From an uncultured Oscillospiraceae bacterium (lineage in GTDB: Bacteria; Bacillota; Clostridia; Oscillospirales; Oscillospiraceae), in NCBI GenBank assembly GCA_947631805.1, contig CANRNA010000028.1, forward strand, positions 1 to 13,225: 13,225 nucleotides of DNA, in the 5' to 3' direction. Below the pieces are notes generated by a model. That model made no database searches and had not been told where the DNA came from. It saw only the letters and a list, made by a program, of their open reading frames with translations. This document shows positions 1 to 6,950 of the stretch, piece after piece (the first letter of the stretch is position 1; each line of letters begins with the position of its first letter). The position numbers and the translations under genes are program-made.

Positions 1-422
1 TCCCAGTACATGGCCAGGAAGCTGGGGGCGGTGAGCCGGTGCTTGGCCTCCTTCTTCCGGGGCCAGGGGTCCGGGAAATTGATGTAGATCACCGACACCT
101 CTCCGGGGGCGAAGATGTCCGGGAGATTTTTCACGTCCGTGTCGATGAAGCGCACGTTTTCGATGCCCTCGGCGCACACCCGCTCCATGGCCGTGACCAT
201 GGCGTTGGGGACCTTTTCCAGGGCCACGACGAGGGCCTGGGGCTCGGCCTGGGCCACACCGGCGGTGAACTGGCCCTTGCCGCAGCCCATCTCGGCCCGG
301 ACCTCCGTCCGGCCCGGGACGAGCCCGGCCCACCGGCCCCGCAGGGCCGCCGGTTCAAATATCTGCACCGCCGCGCACTTTTCCATCCGGGGAATGAGGT
401 TTTTCTTGTTGCGCATCCGCAT
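1..422 (-). CDS. trmB: tRNA (guanine-N7)-methyltransferase TrmB, 3' end cut by window
   Basis: This enzyme methylates N7 of G46 in the tRNA variable loop, using S-adenosylmethionine, in the cytoplasm. About 140 codons are present and the C-terminus lies beyond base 1; the family is usually 210-230 residues. The start MRMRNKKNL closely resembles the usual TrmB N-terminus. EMGCGKGQF (about residues 46-54) is the SAM-binding motif I. INFPDPWPRKK followed by HRLTAPSFL is the diagnostic TrmB NF-DPWPKKRH..RL block. The ATG at 422 is chosen because GGAGGA (complement of 433-438) lies 10 bases upstream and a clear promoter lies just beyond it. It diverges from the acyltransferase gene. The tRNA-binding C-terminal end cannot be judged here. 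Confidence 0.95.
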   Translation of the reverse strand, partial: MRMRNKKNLIPRMEKCAAVQIFEPAALRGRWAGLVPGRTEVRAEMGCGKGQFTAGVAQAEPQALVVALEKVPNAMVTAMERVCAEGIENVRFIDTDVKNLPDIFAPGEVSVIYINFPDPWPRKKEAKHRLTAPSFLAMYW

Positions 423-455
423 GGGCTTTCTGTCCTCCGGGAACGAGTTTTCCCC

Positions 456-484
456 ATTATAGAGCCTCGCCGCCGCTTTTGCAA
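456..484 (-). promoter_or_regulatory. Sigma-A promoter for trmB
   Basis: On the minus strand TTGCAA (479-484) is followed after 17 bases by a perfect TATAAT (456-461). Transcription should begin around 448-450, giving a short leader of roughly 27 bases that carries the GGAGGA ribosome site of trmB. Confidence 0.8.
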
Positions 485-525
485 ATGGTATTTGGGTCTG
501 TGATACGGATCTGGCCGCATAGCGT

Positions 526-554
526 TTGACAGGGCGGCGGATTTGCTATACAAT
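526..554 (+). promoter_or_regulatory. Sigma-A promoter for the plsC-like gene
   Basis: A perfect TTGACA (526-531) and TACAAT (549-554) are separated by 17 bases. The predicted transcription start is near 561. The -35 box contains the TTG that would otherwise be taken as the first codon of the longest reading frame, so that start cannot be on this transcript. The promoter lies back to back with the trmB promoter. Confidence 0.85.
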
Positions 555-579
555 AAACAAAATGCGTCTTTGGTCGAAA

Positions 580-586
580 GGGGGGA
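580..586 (+). promoter_or_regulatory. Ribosome binding site deciding the plsC start
   Basis: The purine stretch GGGGGAG, preceded by AAA, ends 5 bases before the GTG at 592. Neither the TTG at 526 nor the ATG at 562 has such a site, and 562 falls practically at the predicted transcription start. Confidence 0.7.
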
Positions 587-591
587 GCGGC

Positions 592-1437
592 GTGTTCGCC
601 GGACGGGAGGACGGGCTGGAGCGGGTGTTCCGGCCGTTTTATCTGGGGGCGGTCATCCCCGCCGGAGTGTGCGCCTGGCTGAGCCGGGTGGAGGGCTGGG
701 TGTACGTGCCGGTATACATCGGCTTTTTTGCCGCCTGGACCGTGGGGCTGCTGGCGGCGTTCCTGCTGGGGGTATGGGCCATGTCCCTGACGGTGGACCT
801 GTCCAAGCCCGTGGAGGAGGACCACCCGTTCACCCGGCGCATCGTGGTCCGAGTGGTGGGCATACTGTGCTGCCTGGGCCGCCTTCGTATCCACACAAGG
901 GGCTGGGAGAACCTGCCCCAGGGCCGGTTTTTGCTGGTGGGCAACCACCGGAGCAACTATGACCCCATCGCCACCGTGTGGGCCCTGCGCCAGCACGGGA
1001 TAGATATCGCCTTCGTGACAAAGCCGGAGAACATGAAAATACCCCTGGTGCGGCTCATCCACCGGGCAAATTATCTGGTCATCGACCGGGAGGACCCCCG
1101 AAAGGCCATCGCCACCATCCACGCGGCGGCGGAGCTGCTGCATAACGACGTGGTGAACGTGGGCATTTATCCCGAGGGCACCAGGAGCAAGACGGGGGAG
1201 ATGCTGCCGTTCCACAACGCGGTGTTCAAGATCGCCAAGCGCGCGCAGGCGCCCATCGTGGTGGCCGCCATCACAGGCTCGGAGCGGATACGCCATAACG
1301 CCCCCTGGCGGCGCACGGACGTGACGATCGACCTGTGCGCCCGCATCAGCCGGGAGGAGGTGGCCGCCGGGACCACCAAGGACCTGGGGGACCGGGTCCG
1401 GGCGCTGCTGGAGGCGGCGGAAAGCGCCGCCGGGTGA
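592..1437 (+). CDS. plsC: 1-acyl-sn-glycerol-3-phosphate acyltransferase (PlsC/LPLAT family)
   Basis: It probably transfers an acyl chain to lysophosphatidate to make phosphatidate for membrane phospholipids, at the cytoplasmic membrane face. From the GTG start it has 281 residues. Two hydrophobic segments lie in the first ~70 residues. The catalytic HX4D motif is NHRSNYD (His119, Asp124). FVTKPENMKIPLV is the second acyltransferase block and YPEGTRSKTGE (Glu195) the phosphate-binding EGTRS block. The family is commonly 200-250 residues, and the extra length here is the N-terminal membrane region. The start at 592 rests on the upstream promoter and the GGGGGAG site; the longer in-frame start at 526 is the promoter -35 box. 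It has its own promoter, and the next gene also has one. Related LPLATs may use other acyl acceptors, so the exact substrate is inferred. Confidence 0.9.
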   Translation: MFAGREDGLERVFRPFYLGAVIPAGVCAWLSRVEGWVYVPVYIGFFAAWTVGLLAAFLLGVWAMSLTVDLSKPVEEDHPFTRRIVVRVVGILCCLGRLRIHTRGWENLPQGRFLLVGNHRSNYDPIATVWALRQHGIDIAFVTKPENMKIPLVRLIHRANYLVIDREDPRKAIATIHAAAELLHNDVVNVGIYPEGTRSKTGEMLPFHNAVFKIAKRAQAPIVVAAITGSERIRHNAPWRRTDVTIDLCARISREEVAAGTTKDLGDRVRALLEAAESAAG

Positions 1438-1474
1438 GGATATTTTGCCGGGTCTTTCCTTTTTCGCCGGTTTG

Positions 1475-1483
1475 TGGTATACT
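1475..1483 (+). promoter_or_regulatory. Probable extended -10 promoter for the 211-aa membrane protein
   Basis: TGGTATACT combines an extended -10 TG motif with TATACT (1478-1483). The -35 position (TTTCCT, 1455-1460, 17-base spacer) is poor, as is common with extended -10 promoters. The gene starts 52 bases downstream. Confidence 0.5.
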
Positions 1484-1534
1484 GAAAAAGGCGAGAATAC
1501 AAAAGAGACCGTTTGTCCGGGAGGAGGATAGGCG

Positions 1535-2170
1535 ATGAACAAAAGAGCGGCCGCCGGTGTGGCGGCTGTGGTGGTGGCCGCCGGGATAGGGACCCGGGCG
1601 TCCTTCCGGGCGGACGAGCTCATCCACAGCGCCGACTATCTGGCGGCGCACACCCAATACGCCCCCGTTCGGGCGGCGGAGGGCCGGACCCTGGCGGAGC
1701 TGGAGAGCTTTGAGCGCATGAGCGCGGCCGATGCCCTGCGGGCCCGCATCATCCGTCTGCCTGTGGCGGTGAAGGGGACGCTCCTGCTGCCGCTGTGGGC
1801 GCTGGGGGCGCTGCCCATGGCGCTGGGCACGGCTCTGAGCCCCCTGTGGGGGGCGCTGCTGGGCCTGGCCGTGCAGGTCGGCCTGCTGCTGGGGCTGTTC
1901 TGCCTGGTGTACAAGCTGCTGTTTCCAAAAAAGAAGCTGCGGGAGCTGCTGCGCAGGCGGAATTTGAAGTGGCTGTTCGTGGGGGCCGTCACCGTGACGG
2001 CGGCGAACGCGGCGCTGACCCAGCTTTGGACGGGCTGGCCCGTCCTGCGGGCGGCGGCGCTGTCCCTGGTGGGACTGGGGGTGCTGTGTCTGCTGTGGAA
2101 GCGGCTGTGCGGCGCGTTCAAGGCCCCGGAGCCGGAGACCGTCCGGACCCGTCTGGTGATGGACTGGTGA
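1535..2170 (+). CDS. Unidentified multi-pass membrane protein (211 aa)
   Basis: I do not recognise a family. A strong GGGAGGAGG site (1519-1527) lies 7 bases before this ATG, which fixes the start. Residues 5-23 form a hydrophobic segment without a lipobox cysteine, so it is a signal anchor or signal peptide. Residues ~24-75 are hydrophilic (RADELIHSADYLAAHTQY). Hydrophobic stretches follow at about 78-98, 99-131, 146-165 and 169-187, separated by a very basic loop (PKKKLRELLRRRNLK, ~131-145) that should face the cytoplasm. The tail (APEPETVRTRLVMDW) is polar. No catalytic motif is visible. The gene sits between its own weak promoter and a strong terminator, so it may be transcribed alone, with possible read-through from plsC. 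The function is unknown and neighbours give no firm clue. Confidence 0.8.
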   Translation: MNKRAAAGVAAVVVAAGIGTRASFRADELIHSADYLAAHTQYAPVRAAEGRTLAELESFERMSAADALRARIIRLPVAVKGTLLLPLWALGALPMALGTALSPLWGALLGLAVQVGLLLGLFCLVYKLLFPKKKLRELLRRRNLKWLFVGAVTVTAANAALTQLWTGWPVLRAAALSLVGLGVLCLLWKRLCGAFKAPEPETVRTRLVMDW

Positions 2171-2193
2171 ACCAATGTGATATCGGGAGCGGA

Positions 2194-2229
2194 CCGGGCT
2201 GTTGAGACACCTCAACGGCCCGGTTTTTT
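2194..2229 (+). terminator. Rho-independent terminator
   Basis: A 13-bp stem pairs CCGGGCTGTTGAG (2194-2206) with CTCAACGGCCCGG (2211-2223), with one G-U pair and an ACAC loop, and is followed at once by six T. It ends the transcript of the 211-aa membrane protein and lies just before the mrp promoter. Confidence 0.95.
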
Positions 2230-2263
2230 CGTCCCGGCAATTCTTAAGACTGCCGGGGCGGCG

Positions 2264-2292
2264 TTGACAAAGCCGGTGGGGACGGATATACT
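2264..2292 (+). promoter_or_regulatory. Sigma-A promoter for mrp and probably the two-component operon
   Basis: A perfect TTGACA (2264-2269) and TATACT (2287-2292) are 17 bases apart. The predicted transcription start is near 2299, about 30 bases before the mrp ATG. No other promoter is evident before 6089, so it probably also serves the three genes after mrp. Confidence 0.85.
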
Positions 2293-2329
2293 AGCAAAAG
2301 GAAAATAAGACACAGGAGTGATCTTCATC

Positions 2330-3148
2330 ATGAGTGAAAACTGTTCCAATAATTGCAGCGCCTGCGGCGAGGACTGCGCCCGCCGCCAGGGGCCGGAGAG
2401 CTTTCTGGAGCCCCTCAACGAGAGCTCCCGGGTGGGAAAGGTCATCGCCGTCGTCAGCGGCAAGGGCGGCGTGGGCAAGAGCATGGTCACCTCCCTGCTG
2501 GCCGTGAGTGCGGCCAAGGCGGGGAAAAAGGTGGGCATCCTGGACGCGGATATCACAGGCCCCTCCATCCCCACGGCCTTCGGCGTCCATGAAAGGCCCG
2601 AGGCCACCGAGAACGGCATGTACGCCCTGCAGACCCCCGGCGGCATCAAGGTGATGAGCATCAACCTGCTGCTGGACAACGAGACCGACCCGGTGGTGTG
2701 GCGGGGCCCCGTCATCGCCTCGGCGGTGAAGCAGTTCTGGACCGACGTGATATGGGGGGACATCGACTGCCTGTTCGTGGACATGCCTCCCGGCACCGGC
2801 GACGTGCCCCTGACCGTGTTCCAGTCCCTGCCTGTCAGCGGCGTGGTGGTGGTGACCACCCCCCAGGACCTGGTGGGCATGATCGTGGAAAAGGCCGTGA
2901 ACATGGCCCGGATGATGAATGTACCCGTGCTGGGCCTGGTGGAGAACATGAGCTGGTACGAGTGCCCCTGCTGCGGGCAGAAGCTGCCGGTGTTCGGACA
3001 GAGCCACGTGGAGGAGCAGGGGATGCGCCTGGGCGTGGGCAACACCGTGAGCCTGCCTCTGGACCCCACTGTGGCCGCCGCCTGCGACCAGGGCCGGGTG
3101 GAGGAGGCCGACGTGTCCCGGCTGTGGGAGTTCTCCCAGAGGCTGTAA
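2330..3148 (+). CDS. mrp: Mrp/NBP35-family P-loop ATPase, iron-sulfur cluster carrier
   Basis: Proteins of this family (Mrp/ApbC/Nbp35) bind an Fe-S cluster and ATP in the cytoplasm and are thought to deliver clusters to apo-proteins. From the ATG at 2330 there are 272 residues. The deviant Walker A is SGKGGVGKS (43-51) with the signature lysine Lys45. LDADITGPSIP (71-81) and FVDMPPGTGD (149-158) are hallmark switch and Walker B segments. ENMSWYECPCCG carries the C-terminal CXXC (Cys212, Cys215) that binds the bridging cluster in dimers. The N-terminus adds four cysteines, C-x3-C-x2-C-x3-C (Cys5, 9, 12, 16). The start is ATG 2330 because the GTG at 2318 overlaps the AGGAG ribosome site (2314-2318). 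The response regulator begins 31 bases downstream without a terminator between. The client protein is unknown. Confidence 0.95.
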   Translation: MSENCSNNCSACGEDCARRQGPESFLEPLNESSRVGKVIAVVSGKGGVGKSMVTSLLAVSAAKAGKKVGILDADITGPSIPTAFGVHERPEATENGMYALQTPGGIKVMSINLLLDNETDPVVWRGPVIASAVKQFWTDVIWGDIDCLFVDMPPGTGDVPLTVFQSLPVSGVVVVTTPQDLVGMIVEKAVNMARMMNVPVLGLVENMSWYECPCCGQKLPVFGQSHVEEQGMRLGVGNTVSLPLDPTVAAACDQGRVEEADVSRLWEFSQRL

Positions 3149-3179
3149 AAAAGTCCGGACAGAGAAGAGAGACGAGCCG

Positions 3180-3833
3180 ATGATCAGTATTCTGGTGGTG
3201 GAGGATGAAAAGCCCATATCCGACCTTATCCGCATGAGCTTGCAGAAGGCCGGGTATGAGTGCGCGTGCGTATACGACGGGCTGGCCGCCGCTGACGCGC
3301 TGGAGCGGGAGCGGTATGACCTGATACTGCTGGACGTGATGCTGCCGGGAGTGGACGGCTTCGCCCTGATGGAATACATCCGGCCTCTGGAGATACCGGT
3401 CATCTTCCTCACAGCCAAAAACTCGGTGGACGACCGGGTCCGGGGGCTGAAAATGGGGGCGGAGGACTATATCGTCAAGCCCTTCGAGGTGCTGGAGCTG
3501 CTGGCCCGTGTGGAGGTGGTCCTGCGCCGGTACAACAAGCTGGACGAGGTGCTCCACGTGGGCGGACTGGACATCGACACCCGCTCCATGACCGTGTCCC
3601 GGCGGGGGGAGGAGATACCCCTCACCGCCAAGGAGTACGAGCTGCTGCTCCTGTTTGCCCGGAACCCTGGGGTGGCTCTGTACAGGGAGACTATTTACGA
3701 GCGGGTGTGGGGCGGCGACTATATGAGCGGCAGCCGCACCGTGGACCTGCACATCCAGCGGATGCGGAAAAAGGTCGGCTGGGAGGATAAGCTGGTGGCC
3801 CTGCCAAAGGTGGGCTACCGCCTGGAAACGTGA
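3180..3833 (+). CDS. OmpR/PhoB-family response regulator
   Basis: This is the cytoplasmic transcription regulator of a two-component system; phosphorylation by the partner kinase should promote DNA binding. It has 217 residues, the normal length. The receiver domain (1-115) has the acidic pair Glu8/Asp9, the phospho-acceptor Asp52 in LILLDVMLPG, Thr78 in VIFLTAK and Lys100 in VKPFE. The winged-helix output domain (~125-217) shows LTAKEYELLLLFARNPG, the recognition-helix region SRTVDLHIQRMRKKVG, and the terminal VGYRLE. The ribosome site is weak (AGAAGAGAG, 3161-3169), suggesting dependence on translation of mrp or modest expression. It ends 4 bases before the kinase start. Target genes are unknown. 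Confidence 0.96.
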   Translation: MISILVVEDEKPISDLIRMSLQKAGYECACVYDGLAAADALERERYDLILLDVMLPGVDGFALMEYIRPLEIPVIFLTAKNSVDDRVRGLKMGAEDYIVKPFEVLELLARVEVVLRRYNKLDEVLHVGGLDIDTRSMTVSRRGEEIPLTAKEYELLLLFARNPGVALYRETIYERVWGGDYMSGSRTVDLHIQRMRKKVGWEDKLVALPKVGYRLET

Positions 3834-3837
3834 CGAG

Positions 3838-5232
3838 ATGAAATTTCGCCTGCGCATGATGCTCTGTATGGTGATGCTCCTGGCCCTGCTGTTCGGGGCC
3901 GGGGGCAGCATACTCATATCCGTCTCCTTCCAGGAGAGCCTGGACAGCGAGCGGGACATGGCCATGCGCAGCTATCGGACAGTGGAGACGGCCATGGTCC
4001 TGGCCAACAGCATCTCCGCCCAGCGGGACTACGGCGATGTGGTGAGCACCCTGGGGCAGATGGACGGCCAGGGGGATGCGATGTGGAGCGGGCTGTGCCT
4101 GCGGGAGGGGGACAACGTGCTCTATCAGCGGGGGACGCTGCCCTTTGCCGACACCGCCGCCGGGGAGCCGGGCCGGTGCTCCATCCGCCTTTACGAGAGC
4201 GACGGGGTGGGGATATTGCAGGTGTCCGGGACGCTCCAGGTGAGCAACGGCGCCACCCTGACATTGGACGCGGGGTATAACGTGTCCCATCTTTACGCCG
4301 TGCGGCGGATGCAGCTGGATATCTATTACAGGCTCCTGGCCGCCGTGGTGGCGCTGGGAGCCCTGCTCAGCTGGGCCCTCTCCGCCCTGCTGACCAGGCC
4401 CCTCTCCCAGCTCAGCCGGGTGACGCGGCAGATCGCCAACGGGAACCTGTCCAGCCGGGCCAATATCCGCTCCGGGGACGAATTCGAGCAGCTGGCGGCG
4501 GATTTCAACCGGATGACCGACCGGGTGGAGGAGGATATGGCGGCCCTCCAGGACGCCATGCGGCGGCAGGAGGAGTTCATGGGCTCCTTCGCCCATGAGA
4601 TGAAGACCCCCATGACCTCCATCATCGGCTACGCGGACCTGCTCCGGGGCCAGAGCCTGACAGAGGAGGACCAGCAGCAGGCGGCCAACTACATCTTCTC
4701 CGAGGGAAAACGGCTGGAGAGCCTGTCGCTGAAGCTGCTGGATCTGCTGGTGCTCAAAAAGCGGGATTTCGAGCTGGGCGAGGGCTCGCCCAAGGGGCTG
4801 ATAACGGGCCTTGTCCGGGTGCTGCGCCCGACCATGGCGAAGCGGGACATCACCTTGCAGTGCCGGTGCGAGGACGGCCAGTGCCGGATGGAGCCCGACC
4901 TGGTGAAGAGCCTGGTCATAAACCTGATAGATAACGCCCGCAAGGCCATGGACGGGGCCGGGAACATCTTCGTGCTGTCGGAGATGACCGACACCGGCTG
5001 CCGCATCCGTGTGGTGGACAACGGCCGGGGCATGCCCCAGAAGGAGATAAGCCGGGTCACCGAGGCCTTTTACCGGGTGGATAAATCCCGGTCCCGGGCC
5101 CAGGGAGGCGTGGGGCTGGGCCTGGCCCTCTGCCAGGAGATCGTGGCGCTCCACCAGGGGACCATGGAATTCCAGAGCGCCGAGGGCAAGGGCACCATCG
5201 TGACGGTGACGCTGAACGGAGGGCGGCTATGA
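3838..5232 (+). CDS. HAMP-domain sensor histidine kinase
   Basis: This is the membrane sensor partner of the regulator just upstream. Of 464 residues, ~8-30 form the first membrane helix, ~31-160 an extracytoplasmic sensing region with no recognised motif, and ~164-187 the second helix. A HAMP linker follows (~187-238, RPLSQLSRVTRQIANGNLSSR). The HisKA domain has the phospho-acceptor His253 in FAHEMKTPMTSIIGYADLLR. The HATPase domain has the N box NLIDNARKA (Asn362, Asn366), G1 VVDNGRGMP (394-400) and G2 GGVGLGLALCQEIV (from 423). All catalytic elements appear intact. The ribosome site is poor and the start lies 4 bases after the regulator stop, so translation is probably coupled. The stop overlaps the next start as ATGA. 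Confidence 0.96.
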   Translation: MKFRLRMMLCMVMLLALLFGAGGSILISVSFQESLDSERDMAMRSYRTVETAMVLANSISAQRDYGDVVSTLGQMDGQGDAMWSGLCLREGDNVLYQRGTLPFADTAAGEPGRCSIRLYESDGVGILQVSGTLQVSNGATLTLDAGYNVSHLYAVRRMQLDIYYRLLAAVVALGALLSWALSALLTRPLSQLSRVTRQIANGNLSSRANIRSGDEFEQLAADFNRMTDRVEEDMAALQDAMRRQEEFMGSFAHEMKTPMTSIIGYADLLRGQSLTEEDQQQAANYIFSEGKRLESLSLKLLDLLVLKKRDFELGEGSPKGLITGLVRVLRPTMAKRDITLQCRCEDGQCRMEPDLVKSLVINLIDNARKAMDGAGNIFVLSEMTDTGCRIRVVDNGRGMPQKEISRVTEAFYRVDKSRSRAQGGVGLGLALCQEIVALHQGTMEFQSAEGKGTIVTVTLNGGRL

Positions 5233-6083
5233 GGAAAAAGACGGTCCTTTGGACATGCGCGGCGGCGCTGGTGGTGGCGGCGAGCGCTCTGCTGCCGGGG
5301 CTGGTGCTGCGGGTGCAGGATGCCCGCCTGGAAAAGCTGGTCCAGTCCCAGCCGGTGGAGACGGTGGACCTGGCGCTGCTGCCGGAGATGAGCATAGAGG
5401 ACACGCTGCGCTTTGTGCAGACCTGTCAGACGCCTCCGGTGGTGTTGGACAGCGGCCGCCAGCGCAGCGACGGTGTGGCAGCCCGTGTGTGTCAGGACCT
5501 GCTGGAGGATATGAACGTGCCGCTGGACCTGGGGGAGGCCGTGCCCGAGCTGTGGGTGGGCGATAACGGCCAGAGCCTGCTGTTGTGGCACGTGTCCTTC
5601 ACGGGCCAGGGCCTGGGCGCGCCTGTATGGGTCGCGGAGGCGCCCCTCTCCGCTTTGCGGTTCAGACCCGTGGAGGCCGAGTTCTGGGTGGACGACGGGA
5701 CGGGATGGATCGTGCGCTTTTTCATTCACTGGAGCGAGGACACCGTGGAGATGACGGAAGAGGAGGTCATCAAGCGTTTTGAGGAGATGTTCGGCGTGGT
5801 GCCGGACGACCTGGACGCCTGGGAGGAGCAGGAGCTGCCGGAGGGCTTAACGGACCCCGCCTGGGAGCAGGCGGAGTATGACTACTGCTACGCGGCGGAG
5901 CTGCTGGTGGAGTTTGGCGGACGGATGCAGCTGCGCTTTACGGACGTGCGGATCGGCCAGAACGGGGACGGCACCGAGAACGCGGCCTGGGCCGCCATGA
6001 CCGTGTTCGGGGACGACGGGGAGCAGTTTCCCGTACAGGCCGTGGTCAGCTGGGAAGAGATGAGCTTCAATATGCAGGATTGA
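5229..6083 (+). CDS. Membrane-anchored extracytoplasmic protein of unknown function, third gene of the two-component operon
   Basis: I do not recognise the family. The 284-residue product has one N-terminal hydrophobic segment (5-27) after MRKK, consistent with a signal anchor; no convincing lipobox is seen. The rest is soluble and acidic, with a helical acidic stretch (TVEMTEEEVIKRFEEMFG, ~172-189) and many Trp and Asp/Glu residues. Cys66, Cys88 and Cys220 are the only cysteines outside the anchor. It overlaps the kinase stop by 4 bases (ATGA), and GGAGGG lies 5 bases before the ATG, so it is co-translated with the kinase. Its membrane-plus-outside layout fits a sensing partner or modulator of the kinase, as YycH/YycI are for WalK, but no sequence similarity to those is claimed. 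Confidence 0.85.
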   Translation: MRKKTVLWTCAAALVVAASALLPGLVLRVQDARLEKLVQSQPVETVDLALLPEMSIEDTLRFVQTCQTPPVVLDSGRQRSDGVAARVCQDLLEDMNVPLDLGEAVPELWVGDNGQSLLLWHVSFTGQGLGAPVWVAEAPLSALRFRPVEAEFWVDDGTGWIVRFFIHWSEDTVEMTEEEVIKRFEEMFGVVPDDLDAWEEQELPEGLTDPAWEQAEYDYCYAAELLVEFGGRMQLRFTDVRIGQNGDGTENAAWAAMTVFGDDGEQFPVQAVVSWEEMSFNMQD

Positions 6084-6088
6084 TTTTT

Positions 6089-6117
6089 TTGCGATAATCT
6101 GTCATAATAAATAAAAT
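6089..6117 (+). promoter_or_regulatory. Probable sigma-A promoter for the cysteine-rich membrane protein
   Basis: TTGCGA (6089-6094) and TAAAAT (6112-6117) are separated by 17 bases in a strikingly AT-rich stretch within GC-rich DNA. The gene begins 28 bases after the -10 box, behind a perfect AAGGAGG site (6131-6137). Confidence 0.6.
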
Positions 6118-6145
6118 AGTTTCCCGTGGGAAGGAGGGCGCGGCT

Positions 6146-6946
6146 ATGGACAAGAACGCGCGCCGGGTACGGCTGAGCGTCATATCCTCCATGCACTACG
6201 CAAAGCTGGTCTTCCGCTCGCTGCTCCTGCTGGCCGCCGGATGGGTGTATATATCCGGGCGGCTGCGCCGGGGGGAGGGGGCGCTCACGGGACTTTTGCA
6301 CCGCAACCCGGTGATGGACGTGATATGGCTGGTGTTCGTGGTGGAGATGATACTGCGGTTCTTCCCCTCCCACGTGGAGAGCATGGGCTGTCAGAAGCAG
6401 TTTCGGAAAAACTACGTCCCCGCCGCCGGAGAGCTCCCGGCCAAAAGGAGCCGGGGGATGTGGACGGTGCTGGCGGCCTGGGTGGCCCTGAACGGGGCCA
6501 TCGGGGCGCTGTACTTCACCGGGGTCATCGACGAGGGCGTGCTGCTGCTCATCAGCCTGGCTTATTCCGTGTGCGACATGGTGTGCATCCTGTTTTTCTG
6601 CCCCTTCCAGACCTGGTTCATGAAAAACAAATGCTGCACCACCTGCCGCATCTATAACTGGGACTATCCCATGATGTTCACCCCGCTGCTGTTCGTGCCC
6701 AGCCTGTACACCTGGTCCCTGGCCGCCGTGGCCCTGGGGCTGCTGGTCCGGTGGGAGGTGACATACGCCCGCCATCCGGAGCGGTTTTACGAGTCCACCA
6801 ACGAGAGCCTGGCCTGCGTCAACTGCAAGGAGAAGCTCTGCCACCACAAAAAGGCCCTCCGCCAGCTCTGGATACGTCAGAAGCGGTCCGTCCAGGAAAA
6901 GCTCCCGCCCCTCCCGGGCCGGAAAAAGGACGCCGCCGGAAAGTAA
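6146..6946 (+). CDS. Cysteine-rich multi-pass membrane protein of unknown function
   Basis: The 266-residue protein has hydrophobic segments at about 22-38, 56-73, 105-125, 130-150 and 175-205. It carries cysteine clusters that look like ligands for a metal or Fe-S centre: Cys143, Cys147 and Cys152 at the end of one helix, a CCTTC motif (Cys163, Cys164, Cys167) next to RIYNWDYPMMFTP, and ACVNCKEKLCHHKK (Cys224, Cys227, Cys232, His233, His234) in the C-terminal tail; Cys82 is single. The basic C-terminus (~235-266) should be cytoplasmic. AAGGAGG lies 8 bases before the ATG and a separate promoter is present. I do not know an assigned function; a redox or metal-binding membrane role is only a guess from the cysteine spacing. 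It faces the ridA gene convergently. Confidence 0.85.
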   Translation: MDKNARRVRLSVISSMHYAKLVFRSLLLLAAGWVYISGRLRRGEGALTGLLHRNPVMDVIWLVFVVEMILRFFPSHVESMGCQKQFRKNYVPAAGELPAKRSRGMWTVLAAWVALNGAIGALYFTGVIDEGVLLLISLAYSVCDMVCILFFCPFQTWFMKNKCCTTCRIYNWDYPMMFTPLLFVPSLYTWSLAAVALGLLVRWEVTYARHPERFYESTNESLACVNCKEKLCHHKKALRQLWIRQKRSVQEKLPPLPGRKKDAAGK

Positions 6947-6950
6947 ACGC

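Noticed and set aside
526..591. N-terminal extension of the acyltransferase beginning with TTG at 526
   Set aside because: The TTG is part of a perfect -35 box, and the whole extension lies within the promoter and leader. GTG 592 has the ribosome site.
457..1623. Long minus-strand frame of 388 codons opposite the acyltransferase
   Set aside because: A His/Pro/Gln-rich translation without motifs, as expected for the antisense of a GC-rich gene. The plus strand has complete acyltransferase motifs and a promoter.
2318..2329. GTG start of mrp four codons upstream of ATG 2330
   Set aside because: The GTG overlaps the AGGAG ribosome site itself and adds MIFI, unlike the usual MSE-type start.
6084..6090. 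Seven-T run right after the 284-aa protein gene as a terminator
   Set aside because: No stable hairpin could be found in the preceding 50 bases, only scattered AGCT repeats. It looks more like part of the AT-rich promoter region.
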